From assembly GCF_000149955.1 (NCBI RefSeq), contig NC_030993.1, forward strand, positions 372,125 to 436,124: a DNA stretch of 64,000 bases. The letters run 5' to 3'. Origin of the DNA: Fusarium oxysporum f. sp. lycopersici 4287 (lineage: Eukaryota > Ascomycota > Sordariomycetes > Hypocreales > Nectriaceae). The notes under the pieces are model-generated. The model searched no databases, was not told the DNA's origin, and saw nothing but the letters and a program-made list of their open reading frames with translations. Positions 46,791 to 57,184 of this stretch are shown in pieces; within the stretch, counting starts at the first letter, position 1, and each line of letters begins with the position of its first letter. The position numbers and the translations under genes were made by a program.

Positions 46791-47645
46791 TTATCGACGG
46801 GGCACTCTAAACCCCTCCGGAGACAAGCTCCTCGACCGGTTACGCTCTCTTTCCATTCTTTCTTCTGAAGCTCTGATTTTACCACCAGTTTCAGGATCCC
46901 ATATCCAACCTTCCTTAAGCCACATCCATCGCAAATAAGCCCTCAACTCTTTATCAAGTGGCACAACCCTTTTCCACTCAGGCTCAAAACCCCGCACTGC
47001 ATTCAAGCCATTCCAGTCGTCGGCTGAACCCCTCAACATGTCTCGATGAAAGATCCGATAGCTATCAATGGCGTACGGACCAAGTGACGGCAAATGTGCC
47101 ACTTCCCAGCCCTGTCTCACATCATCTTCATCCAAGACTTCATCCTTTCCAATGTCTAAACCATCGCCCTGCAGGGGATAATGCAGCTTTCTGTACCGCC
47201 TTGATTTATTGGGCGGTTTCTCAAGCCATGTCTTAGCGAAGGCGATGAACCGAGCGGCGCGGGAGTTGTAGAGTCCTATTGGACGGATGAGATCTGCAAG
47301 GTCGGAGAAACATGCTTCTGCGAGGTGAGTTGGTGTTGGGTACCGAGTTATGAGCTTTTGGAAAACAGGGCGGGCTTGGGATCCTCGAGTCCTGTTCCAG
47401 AGAACGGCTGCGACGAGAAGTTTGTACAGATCTCTTCCAACGGTTTCTTGGATCAGACCGAAACGCTCCTTGGAGATTGGAGGGATTCGCGATGCCGAGA
47501 GTACTACTCCAGTGGGTACTTTTCGTGGCGCTGTCTTGCGTTTCTCAACTTTGATGACTTTTGTGTCACTCACATCGTTCTTGACCATGGAGCGTGTAAC
47601 ACGTCGATGAGTCTGTAAAACGAGCGTATTAGTTTGGTCCTCCAT
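46791..47645 (-). CDS. MBD4-like HhH-GPD DNA glycosylase
   Basis: A single-exon 284-residue protein. The fold starts near residue 55 (RFGLIQETVGRDLYKLLVAAVLWNRT), and LIRPIGLYNSRAARFIAFAKTW covers the next helices. The segment LPSLGPYAIDSYRIFHRDML carries the hairpin-like turn and the catalytic Asp (in AIDSYRIF). This order and the final LDKELRAYLRWMWLKEGW match the catalytic domain of MBD4, which removes thymine or uracil from G mismatches. A basic N-terminus (VEKRKTAPRKV) may bind DNA or direct it to the nucleus. No methyl-CpG-binding domain is present. It would repair deaminated 5-methylcytosine, of interest in a fungus that may undergo RIP. Confidence 0.85.
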   Translation of the reverse strand: MEDQTNTLVLQTHRRVTRSMVKNDVSDTKVIKVEKRKTAPRKVPTGVVLSASRIPPISKERFGLIQETVGRDLYKLLVAAVLWNRTRGSQARPVFQKLITRYPTPTHLAEACFSDLADLIRPIGLYNSRAARFIAFAKTWLEKPPNKSRRYRKLHYPLQGDGLDIGKDEVLDEDDVRQGWEVAHLPSLGPYAIDSYRIFHRDMLRGSADDWNGLNAVRGFEPEWKRVVPLDKELRAYLRWMWLKEGWIWDPETGGKIRASEERMERERNRSRSLSPEGFRVPRR

Positions 47646-48043
47646 GGCTTAACTGGAATAAATGACACAAATGGTATAACCAAAATTCAATTGCTTCATG
47701 AAACGTTGGGTCTCATTAAAGAGGGAGCAGTTCAATGTCGACTCCAGTAGAGCTAGGTCCATGACGCAATGGACATCTACCGGGAAAGATCCCCCGCACT
47801 GAGGAACGAGGCCAGCCACCAAGTGAGACACGAAGACTTTGTTCAACATAGGTCATTTTACTCATGAATCATGTGTAACGAGATGAAACCATTATTGGAA
47901 TTTTGTGCACCGTCGTAAACGTTACACGCTCATAGTTGACACTGCATCTCCATAAACTGCGTGTTCATAACGGCGCCGTTAGTTTCATAAATCATATGAC
48001 TCTATTCATTAATTATGAACATGTCACTATGCTATGAAAAATA
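47646..48043. other. Intergenic, no gene seen
   Basis: About 400 bases. It contains the promoter of the glycosylase gene and the 3' flank of the peroxiredoxin relic. Confidence 0.4.
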
Positions 48044-48701
48044 CTAAGCCTTGGTAAATCTCAAGTACGGCTTAACCTCCCTAACATCACCAAATTTCTT
48101 CTTCGCATCCTCCATCGAAATAGAAGGCGGAACAATAACATCTTCGCCAACCTGCCAATCAATCGGCGTAACAACGCCCCCCTTATCACCACTCTGAAGA
48201 GAATCAGTCACACGCAGAACCTCAGTTGAGTTCCGACCAGTTGGAGCAGGATACATCATAGTCAGTCGAATCTTCTTGGAGGGGTTGATGACAAAGACTG
48301 AGCGGATGGTGAAAGCGATGCCTTTCGCTGCGATGTTTTCGAGGTCTTCTTGGCTGAACATATCCTAGAGGAAGGCGACTTTACGGTCTGCGTCGGCGAT
48401 GATGGGGAATTGGAGGTTGGTGTTTGAGACTTTTTTGATGTCGTCTACACACTTGTCGTGAGAGCTGAGATCATTGGCGCTCTAATCATGACCATTAATA
48501 CTTTTACCTCTGCATGAGAATGATAACGAGAATACTTAGCAGTCCAATCATCTTCACACCTCCTCTTATCGAACTCCGGCTTCAGCTTTGCAAAGGCTCT
48601 GGTGCAGACTGGGGCGAAGTCCACAGGCAAAAGAAAAGAATCGTCCAGCTGTTTTCGATGAGCTTATGAACGTCAATCCATCCGTCAGTAGTGAGGGCCA
48701 T
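48044..48701 (-). pseudogene. 1-Cys peroxiredoxin (Prx6 type) pseudogene
   Basis: Minus-strand pieces in different frames spell a Prx6 protein in order. These are DVHKLIENSWTILF, then PVDFAPVCTRAFAKLKPEF with the peroxidatic Cys in PVCT, then VKMIGL. SANDLSSHDKCVDDIKKV and FPIIADADRKVAFL follow. A TAG at 48365-48367 stands where a Tyr is expected. After it come DMFSQEDLENIAAKGIAF, TIRSVFVINPSKKIRLTMMY and the normal C-terminus to 48044. Frame breaks near 48640 and 48575 and the stop make at least three lesions, so this is not an assembly slip. The live enzyme reduces peroxides with a single Cys. The C-terminal 105 codons are still open. Confidence 0.85.
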
Positions 48702-49654
48702 GGCTCTGCCAAGGGCGGCAAGTTCTTGTTGTTATTTACTAGAGACTTGAAGATCAACCGGCCAAGCAAGAAATTATCCGAACTGCACGTTCCCATTCAC
48801 AATCGCAGACACTTTCGGTCATCTCACCTTTCGTCTAGAACTGCCGACGTCAATGATAATTCGCAATGTCTTTCATTCGAGCCTGCTGAATGCAGCGGCA
48901 ACGGACCCCTTCCCGAACCAAGAGCAAGGGAATTAGCCACCTGTAAGACTGGAACGAGACAACACGGGAAGAAGTAAATGGTTGATTGAGAATATACTTG
49001 ATTCTAGGATTACCGGGAACCTACGAGGAAACAGGAGATTGGAGTGTTGTTAGAAGTGGAAAGGCCATTCACCCTCGTGGCGGCCTCAGCAGGATCTGGT
49101 ACTAGGGAGCGAGGCTTTCCATTACAGCTATCTAGAGTCGAAGGCAACGGGGCGCAATCAGCTACTCTCGATCATTTTTATGTACAGTTTATTTGAATCA
49201 TTTCACGTAACATTTGATAGAAGGAAGCAATTAAAACCTCCATGTAAGCTTTAGTGACATTCCCGTATTACCTACCTACAGCCTCACTATAAGGGACTCG
49301 GCGAGTGGTGGCTTCTTTTTAGTTTTAGGAGGATATGGGCAAGATATGGACACTTGAGTGAAATTGATTACCAGGATGATAAATGAGATAAAAGAAAACA
49401 AAACAAAAGAGGGTGGTAAAGAAATTAACGCCTGAGCACAAGTTAATCCGGAGCTGAAATGTTGTGTAACACACCTGCAGGTTTTTGAGACATTTTAATA
49501 TCACGAATGGAACAATAATTTGCGAGAACCAAGGGACTCCCTATTAACTACCTACCTATATAAAGACCTTCCAGCGCCATCATGCTTCCTTGCGTCTTTT
49601 TACCCGTGAAAGAAGTGAGCGATTTCAGATTTGTCTACTGGACCGTTGATCACG
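48702..49654. other. Intergenic, promoter of the TENA-like gene
   Basis: About 950 bases. A TATATAAA at 49557-49564, about 91 bp before the next start codon, is a good core-promoter candidate. No gene was supported in the rest. Confidence 0.45.
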
Positions 49655-50765
49655 ATGTCGCTCAGCTGGTCCCGGATGTTTCTCGTCCTCCCCACTCTTG
49701 CAATCTCGGCCGCAGCACTGCCACATGAACGTCGAGAGGTCCCAGCCACTGCTGAGCCGATTATTACTCCTGTCGAGTGTCCTCACCATAACCCTGAAGT
49801 CCAGGATGGGTCAGTATATTCGGTATTTCTACTTCAGTTGGCTATTCAGAATACTTATTTGCCCACAAGGACTCTCGTCGCCCAGCTCTGGAGACAGAAC
49901 TGTGACCTCGTGACAAAGTTTCTCAACAATGCATTCACTGCTGCCCAAGCGGCACAAACCTCCAAAGGGACTCTAGAGTCACTGCAATACTATTTCATAG
50001 TCCGTATTTAACCATTTACGATCCTAATTGACTTGCTGCATTTGCTTAAATCTGTTGCAGCCAGATTATTACTATCTCACCTTGACAGTCCCTCACAAGG
50101 CGTATCTCTTGAAATCCTTGGATCCGGACGAATCTGCCGCTGGCCAGACATCTGCCATCAACGAAACAGTTCTGGATATGACTTCGGACCTAGAATACGC
50201 AAGTCATTTTCGTCAGGACCTTACAAGTCCTGACCATCTCAACGTGAGCAGCACCGTCGTCAAAAACGCGAAGCTCGAGCCCGTTCTACGACAATATGTC
50301 GATTGGCTGGGAGAGAATACAAAACTCGGCTGGTATCTCTTCAGCGTATCAAGAGTCCCCTGCATCTACGTGAGAAGCCCATGGCAGCGGTGTAAACTTA
50401 TGCTGACGCATTTCAGGGATGGGCTGAGATTGCGTATCAGTTAAATCAGTCGTCTAGCACAGTGAGAGGTCCGTACAGGAGCTCATTTCAGGAAAACATG
50501 AACTGATATTGTCAAGGGACAAAATTCTTCGATGAGTGGATTTCTCCGAACCTTGACTGGAGCTATGGAGCTAAGCTGTCCGGTAGATGCGAGTGGCCCG
50601 CTCTGGTGATTGCCTAACTAACTGGGAGTAGTTGAGTTGCAGGAAGTGCTGAGCGCCAACAACAACACTGAGACATTTGCTGTTGCCAATGGGCTCTTCC
50701 GCCAGGCCCTGGAATTTGAGACTGCCTTTTTTGAGAGTGCAGTGGGAAAAGTTCTCGAAGACTGA
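49655..50765 (+). CDS. TENA/THI-4-like (haem-oxygenase fold) protein with signal peptide
   Basis: Six exons by my model (49655-49809, 49870-49999, 50061-50369, 50417-50468, 50517-50582, 50632-50765), 281 residues. A signal peptide (MSLSWSRMFLVLPTLAISAA) precedes LVAQLWRQNCDLVTKFLNN. DYYYLTLTVPHKAYL, DEWISPNLDWSYGAKLS and the final ANGLFRQALEFETAFFES match the layout of TenA-type thiaminase II, which salvages thiamin breakdown products. The distal helix is spliced from two exons over a 49-nt intron with a CTAAC branch site. The first intron is exactly 60 nt with no stop, so its retention would add 20 residues. Two donors are GTCCGT, which is unusual, so exon borders could shift. A secretory signal is odd for this cytosolic family. 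Confidence 0.65.
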
Positions 50766-51009
50766 ACGGAGCCTTGGTTTTGACGATATCTTGTGCTTCA
50801 GTGTGCTTTGAGGCATGACAGCAATTTGGCATGCATTCTGCTTTGGTTGCATCTGGGGCTTGTGTTTTGCTCTCTGCGCCATGGCAAGTAGTGTTGTCTG
50901 ACTGCTGTCTCATACGATGATACCCATAGCTTACTTGAGGCATACATCAAAGGTTTGAAATGTCTCCATAAAGATTAAATGTTAAAATTTAGAATGATAT
51001 CTTGTCCAG
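50766..51009. other. Short intergenic stretch before a decayed duplication
   Basis: About 240 bases with no coding signal. Confidence 0.3.
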
Positions 51010-51610
51010 TCTAAGTTGATCAAGTAAATTTTCAAATTGAGATGCAATGGTGATGCCTGGCCACTTGGATTAACAGAATTTGCACCGAAAGGACGAGCTT
51101 GAGCAACGGGATCGGGACAAGGGGTGAGACAGAGTCCTTTTCGTGTCTAAGTCCTCTACTAATGGAGACTGTCTAGATGGGCCTACAGTCCAACAAGCTG
51201 CTGGGATATTGGGAAGTGAAGAATGCTGACCGTCTCAATAACTTGATTGCGAGCGCCTTTGAGCAAGCAAACTTTTCGGGCTATCCCCAAGGACCAATGA
51301 GGGCTCGGTTGAGTTGAAAGCCGTGGATGATGATAACTATGAGAATGGATGACTTTGTTCTGCCTGGATGATTGATCCTTGTCATAAAAATGAACAGATT
51401 TCTCATGGCGAGTGCCCCTCAAGCCTTTGTATCCTCTCGCAACGCCCAAGCTGTCTAAGAAGCATGCTAGGAGCTAAGGAAGCTAACTGACCTTTCTTCT
51501 ATGCCCTGATGTGCGGAGACGACGGAGTGTGTCTCTTCTTGGGTGTGTCGATATGCATACAGCTCACTTGGATATAGTTCTTGCGAACGTTGGTTACGGT
51601 CATGCAGAGG
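51010..51610 (+). pseudogene. Decayed segment with HET-gene and flavocytochrome fragments
   Basis: Three pieces match neighbouring sequence. About 51030-51060 (GAGATGCAATGGTGATGCCTGG) resembles the DNA upstream of the HET gene at 53828-53850. 51225-51345 resembles the 3' part of that HET gene at 55875-55990 (SAFEQANFSGYPQGPMRAR against SAFEQANISDCPQGPMRAR), with a stop and small indels. 51490-51531 (PFFYALMCGDDGV) resembles the end of exon 1 of the flavocytochrome gene next door, but in inverted orientation, and a weaker match to its second exon follows near 51590. None keeps a frame. It looks like the remains of a duplicated HET plus dehydrogenase pair, with most internal sequence lost. Confidence 0.7.
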
Positions 51611-51691
51611 CTTTTACACTTGTTTTTATATGCATAGAGAAATATGAACTACTTGTGCCGGGTATATACAAACGCACTATACCTGATCACC

Positions 51692-53163
51692 TTACAGTTT
51701 GCTCCCCATTTTGAGCAGCTCGCCCGTATCAACCATGGTCACGAGGGCCTTGGTGTTCAGTAATCCTGGGTGAGCCTCACTCAAGCGTTGGATTCCACAC
51801 AGCTGCATGACGTTTTCCAGCTCATCTCGCAAGACTGGTGAGAATTAGTTAGCTTCGGTCAGTTATGACTTCATTGTTCTTACTCACTGTTCATCAGATG
51901 CCGCACTCCATCTTCTCCGTACATCAGAGCATAGAAGAAAGGTCGGCCGAGACAGACACCGTGCGCACCGAGACAGATGGCTTTGAAAACATCTGTGCCT
52001 CGACGAATACCCCCATCGATGAAAACACTCATTCGGGGCAAGAGCTGTGGACACTTCATGTTGATCTCAGCCAGAGTCAGGAGCGCTGGCTGCGAGGTGT
52101 CGACACCACGCCCGCCGTGATTCGATATGTAAATTCCTTCGCAGCCGCTTTCCAAGGCTTTGATGGCGTCTTCAGCACACTGTATCCCCTTTACAAAGAT
52201 GGGTATTCCCAACTTTTCCTTGATGGTTTGGATCTGGGCCCATGTGACGTCCGGGTTGATTGCTGCGCTGGCGGCGCGGGACTGCTTGGTCTGTTTCTTG
52301 TTCTTTGACTCACCCTTTTCTTTCGCCATTCTCATTTCGTAACGCTCGTTGGCCTCTCGTTTACTAAATACCGGCAGATCCACAGTTACCATGACAGCCT
52401 TTGGTGAAGCACGACGAATCTCATCCAAGAGCTTGGCCAATGCTAGGGAATCTCGGGGAATGTACAGTTGGAAAAAGAAAGGATGGTTCTGGGGCAGAGC
52501 CTCAACAACCTCGCCTAGTGAATATGAGGCAAGTGTAGGCATTATGATGGTGCTTCCGGACGCAGACAGTCCCTTTGCCAACCCAACCTCGGCGGACGGG
52601 TGCGTCAGCATGGCCAAGGACGCGGGAGCGTTGAAGATAGGGACGTCGAAACGGTGACCCAGTACCGTTGTGCTTGTATCCACCTGACTAATAGGTCTAC
52701 AGACTCGAGGTCTCAGAAAGACTGACTGATACATCTCGGCGTTCTTGGACACTGTGTAGCAGTCATTTGAGGCACCGGAAACGTATACCCAGGATCGTTC
52801 GTTGAGACAAGATCTTGCAGCATCTTCAAAGTCTTGCAGGTTTATGATGGAGTCAAGCGGCGGAGGACTTTTGATGAGCTTGGGGTTTTCCAAAGCCTGC
52901 TGATCCTGAGCTCGGAACAATTCTGGGACTCTTCCAATAAGTTTCGTCTCTCCAAAATAGCTCATTGCCAGCTTTGGGCCGTGGACGGAATTGTAGACTT
53001 CGGAGGCGTCTTTTCCGTGGTGCTCTTCAACGACATCTTCACCTCCGGGATGTGTTTCGGCAAAGCCGGTAACGTCCCAGACATCTCCATTAATAATTAT
53101 CCAGGCATCATTGGCGTGTTTATGAAGAGAGACTTCCACTCGCGTCAAGTCTTGGCGAGTCAT
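51692..53163 (-). CDS. Flavocytochrome b2-type L-2-hydroxyacid (lactate) dehydrogenase
   Basis: Two exons (51888-53163, 51692-51834; 53-nt intron) give 472 residues. The N-terminal cytochrome b5 domain has the haem ligand motif HPGGEDVVEEHHG and the second His in SVHGPKL. A linker leads to the FMN domain: GASNDCYTVSKNAEMY, VFLRPRVCRPISQVDTST, the active-site ISNHGGRGVDTSQPA with catalytic His, and the FMN phosphate region FIDGGIRRGTDVFKAI. This arrangement matches yeast Cyb2-type enzymes that oxidise L-lactate (or other L-2-hydroxyacids) and pass electrons to cytochrome c. The ATG at 53163 gives MTRQDLTRVE with no mitochondrial leader, unlike Cyb2; an upstream GTG frame adds MHLWYILAY only. 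Cytosolic placement is therefore likely but unproven. Confidence 0.88.
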
Positions 53164-54161
53164 TATGGATGATTTAACTATGCACAAGGCCTTCCAGTAT
53201 GCCAAGATATACCAGAGATGCACAGGGCGCCACTACATACTTCAATAAATAAGTACTTTGGTGGAAGTTTGGCTCTGTAGGTTCCACGTCCACTCAGCAT
53301 GCGTCCTCCCATTACACGCTCGCCAGCTGACTGCATTACACCCTCTAATCACATCAAAACTTGCTTGTTAATTAGCAGCTCTACTCTGCGCTTAATTTTC
53401 CATTTGTGGCGCGAGTACGCAATGATAGATACGCGCAGGGAAAATGTCGCTGATAGACAATCCTTATGGATATTTGGATAGGAGAGGCCTAGCACTACTG
53501 TACACACTTTCTGGTCTAATTTGGTGAAACAACGAAGTCTATATAGAACGTTTTAAAGAATTGTTAATCTCTCAGACCATCCTCAAGAGCTTCCGCCATC
53601 TTTTACGGTTCCTGGGCCCTGGCACAAATGAAATGTCTTGCCATCCTTATCAATCTGCATCAACTCTCCACCTGTATGACATGCGCGCACGTCTCAGTTA
53701 GCAACAGAATCTCCTTTTCATTCGGATGAAGCATAAATTGCATGTTAGCGTAATAAAAAAAATAACCTTCAGGGATCTTTTCCCGTCGGATCTCCCGTCT
53801 ATCTTAATTAAGTAATTTGTTAAAATGAGATGCAATCGTGATGCCTGGTCGGTGGTGGATTTTACACCTAAATAAACGGCTTATGGGGGGAAATACCACG
53901 GCTTTATGCTTGGTGGGCTAGACAAAAGAATGGAGTGGTGGCTCGAGCCAGTGACCCTCAGCTGAAGTTGCATTGCAATTATAGATCGAATCCAGATGGA
54001 ACTCGGACATGGCTCGCTGATTAGGCACCGACTGATTGGGCAGAAAGAGGCTGACAACATCAGCATCTGCATCTGCAGCTTTTACAATTCTGCGATGTCG
54101 CCGTTGAAACTTTCCTGTTACCCTGGCAGGGCTGTTCGACTACGCCCGTAATCTTTCCATA
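53164..54161. other. Divergent intergenic region, partly duplicated
   Basis: About 1 kb between the dehydrogenase (minus) and the HET gene (plus). The piece near 53811-53870 is repeated in decayed form near 51010-51070. No gene is supported. Confidence 0.45.
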
Positions 54162-56128
54162 ATGCCTTCCAACATGTTTCAGTACAGACCTCTCGAGCAC
54201 CTAGATTCTTTCCGACTCCTTCATCTGGAGCCTAGTCTAAGCCACAGCGCGGATCTCAAGGGCTCGTTACATCACGCTACACTCTCGGATTGTGACTATG
54301 ACCTGATCGAACCCTACACTGCTTTGTCCTACGTCTGGGGTGATGCAAGCCAGAGGGGCGTGATACACCTAGGTGGTAGCGCCAAGGAGATCACTGCCAG
54401 CCTGGACGCTGCCCTCCGGGACATGCGCGACAAGAGCCGAGTTTGTCGGATATGGGCAGATGCTTTGTGCATCGATCAGTCAAATAATGCTGAAAAGGGT
54501 GTGCAAGTCACGCTCATGGGTAGGATATATTCTACTGCGCATCATACTGTAATTCATCTCGGCAAGTCGCCTCCGGGGTTTGAGAAACTGTTCATAGATC
54601 TCAAGGTTCAAAGTCAGACCACGATGCATGGGAACACGTCAGACCTTGGGCAGCTTTCATTGGCAGCGGATGAGATCGACGGTATGCGACGCGACCTACT
54701 ATCAAAGCCATGGTTCCGTAGAGTCTGGGTTTTCCAGGAGCTCGTGCTTTCCACAGATGTCTGGGTTCAATGCGATAACCTGCGAATCCGGTGGCACCAC
54801 TTCTGCAAGGTTGTCGACACCAAGAATGTCGTCGTGGCCATGTTACTTGACACGCTCTCTGATAGCATCGCTCAGCAGGGCCAGCCTCGAAACGCAACTC
54901 CCTTGGAGGACATGAACAGTAGACGATACGGTGCGTTTGAAGCACCACTATCTTCGCTTCTTTCCTGTCGGAGAGGAATCGGGGCCACTGATCCTCGAGA
55001 TATCGTATTTGGTCACTTTGGTGTTGTTTCGGATCGAGATAGGTGTGATAGGTTTATCAAGGTCGACTACGATAGAGATCTTGCGCGCGTGTCGGTTGAT
55101 ACTGCTCGGTATTTCTTGGATGCCACAGGTATCGAGAGTCTCCTCTCGCATGCTATGAACCCTTCTCCCATTACCGCGCCCGGAATCCCGTCTTGGTGTC
55201 CTCGTTGGTCTAGGTCGCAGCTCTCTTGGGATACTATACACAAAGTGGGTAGGAAGTTCGGTGGTGGTGATGATAGCTCCTATGTCTCCTTTGGAGGCAC
55301 TCATCGCATATTGCTATCCGCACCACCAGTCCTAGCCATTAGCGGATTTGAGGTGACCAGGATCAAGGCGTCAAGTCATGCATTTTCAAGCTGTGATGAT
55401 GAAGCTAGGGCTCAAGAGGAGTCCAAGGCTGTGGCCCTCGAGCTGCTCCAAGACATAAGGTAAATACGGCTCTATCTCGAGAATAGATGACGTTTGTGGA
55501 CTGACCTGTCTGTCGTCACAGATCCCTAACCAAAGATGAAGCAGCAATTTTGGACTCGTGCAAAAGAGTAGGGACCAAATATGACGAACAGAGGCAAAAG
55601 CTGTTCAGAAAGTCCTTCAAGACCTGGGTTGATGCGGCCAATGCTCAAGAGTATCCTACGGCTGGACCACGCGATGTCCAACGTATCACCGATGCTCTCA
55701 TCCATCACGTCAAGAAGCCCGAAACAAGTCCGTTATCTGGCAAGAGACTTGCCATCACCTCAAGCCACCACTGTGCACTCGTCCCAGAGGAGTCCCAAGA
55801 AGGCGACATAGTGGCTATGCTTGTTGACTGCTACAAGCACGCGGTGCTGCGGCCGAAAGAAGTGAATAATTTTGATCACCTCGATAACTTAATTACGAGC
55901 GCCTTTGAGCAAGCGAACATTTCGGATTGTCCACAAGGACCAATGAGGGCACGGTTTAGAGCCGTGAATGATGATGACTATGATGAATGGATGTTGGTTT
56001 GGGAGAGAGCTGCTCAATCTTTTCCGATTCAGCATTGTTTACTTGTAGGTCAGTGCTACATTGATGAATATGTTCCTTGGAAACGGGGTCTTCCGAGATC
56101 TGGGTTCAGGGTGTTTGCTCTTCATTAG
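54162..56128 (+). CDS. HET-domain protein
   Basis: Two exons (54162-55459, 55522-56128; 62-nt intron) give a 634-residue heterokaryon-incompatibility protein with intact frame. The HET core has YTALSYVWGDAS, the block RVCRIWADALCIDQSNNAEK, LMGRIYSTAHHTVIHLG and WFRRVWVFQELVL. Behind it lie SLLSCRRGIGATDPRDIVFG, the second signature of this protein type, and GIPSWCPRWSRSQL. The C-terminal 200 residues have no named domain. HET proteins trigger programmed cell death when unlike strains fuse and evolve quickly. The first ATG gives MPSNMFQYRPL. A degenerate copy of its 3' end lies 4.6 kb upstream, showing that this gene was duplicated in the past. Confidence 0.92.
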
Positions 56129-56477
56129 CTCGTGGTGGAGTAGTTCTAGTGGAATTCACACTGTTAACGATTGAGCATTCTATTGAGGTAGTTTTCGAGA
56201 CTCAATTACCTTGGGATAACAATAAGAAATCTAGTTGACATTATAGTGGATTGTGCAATCTGTATCTAAATTAACCCATTCCATGATCTGATTTCGTGGG
56301 CTTTTTGTGACTTTTCTACTCATCATCACGTCATTATGAGCTTCCCATGAGAGTTTCGTTTGGTGGGCCTATCATCCAAAGAGATCGGCCCTCGGTTATT
56401 ATTTGTGTATATCTATATTCCCGGCTCCGACTCAATTGGAGTATTCCGTCGATGTTAAAGCAAGTGTTTAACTGAAT
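56129..56477. other. Intergenic, promoter of the MobA-like gene
   Basis: About 350 bases, AT-richer toward 56400-56420. No supported ORF. Confidence 0.4.
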
Positions 56478-57173
56478 ATGAAATCTACAGCTATGAAGCC
56501 ACTCATCTTAGCGGGTGGAAAATCCACTCGAATGGGATTTCCGAAACATCTCCTGACCATGCCTGATGGCCGCCCTTTATATCAACACCAAATCGAGGTT
56601 TTACGCAAAGCATGCCCTGAGGCAGAGACTGTCTACATTTCTCTTGCTCAAGATTCGGAGATGGATGAGCTTCTACAGAACGCCAGCAAGGTTTCGTACG
56701 AAGCCACTCCAGGAGAAAATAGCATCGAGATTATTCTGGACCTGGAATCGAGTCAAGGGGATGAGTCGAAGGGGCCAGCAACGGGAATACTTTCTGCCTA
56801 TGATTCAGATCCTGAGGCGACTTGGTTGGTTGTGGCCTGTGACTATCCTTGCATCACTCCATCTGCCCTTCAAGAATTACAATCACGCTACAAACCTCCT
56901 GTTACATGCTTTAAAAACCACGAAGGCTTCTGCGAGCCTCTCTTGGGGATATGGAGTCCAGAAGCTATCAGCCATCTCAAGGAGAACTGCAAAGCAGGAA
57001 AACTCAGTCCCAGCAAGGCTGTTCGGGAACTTGACGGTCACACGTATCTTCCTGAAGACTCGGAGGCATTACTACGAAACGTAAACATCAAGTCGGAATG
57101 GGAAGATGCGCTGAGATCACTGATAGATGAGCCGACAGACAATTTCATGGAAGAGCCTTTGGAGGTGCTGTAA
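56478..57173 (+). CDS. mobA: MobA-like molybdopterin guanylyltransferase
   Basis: An intronless 231-residue nucleotidyltransferase. In bacteria MobA couples GTP to Mo-molybdopterin and forms the guanine dinucleotide (MGD) used by DMSO-reductase-family enzymes. The GTP loop is KPLILAGGKSTRMGFPKHLL, with the signature LAGG-x-S-x-RMG and Lys. The metal-binding Asp is in VVACDYPCITP. A further typical segment is NHEGFCEPLLGIW. The size is near bacterial MobA (about 195), slightly longer at the C-terminus (FMEEPLEVL). The start is MKSTAMKP; a second Met five codons later is equally possible. The stop is 11 bp from the convergent MoeA-like stop and next to the oxidoreductase that would need MGD. 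Normal eukaryotes lack MobA. Confidence 0.85.
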   Translation: MKSTAMKPLILAGGKSTRMGFPKHLLTMPDGRPLYQHQIEVLRKACPEAETVYISLAQDSEMDELLQNASKVSYEATPGENSIEIILDLESSQGDESKGPATGILSAYDSDPEATWLVVACDYPCITPSALQELQSRYKPPVTCFKNHEGFCEPLLGIWSPEAISHLKENCKAGKLSPSKAVRELDGHTYLPEDSEALLRNVNIKSEWEDALRSLIDEPTDNFMEEPLEVL

Positions 57174-57184
57174 AGTGATGTATT

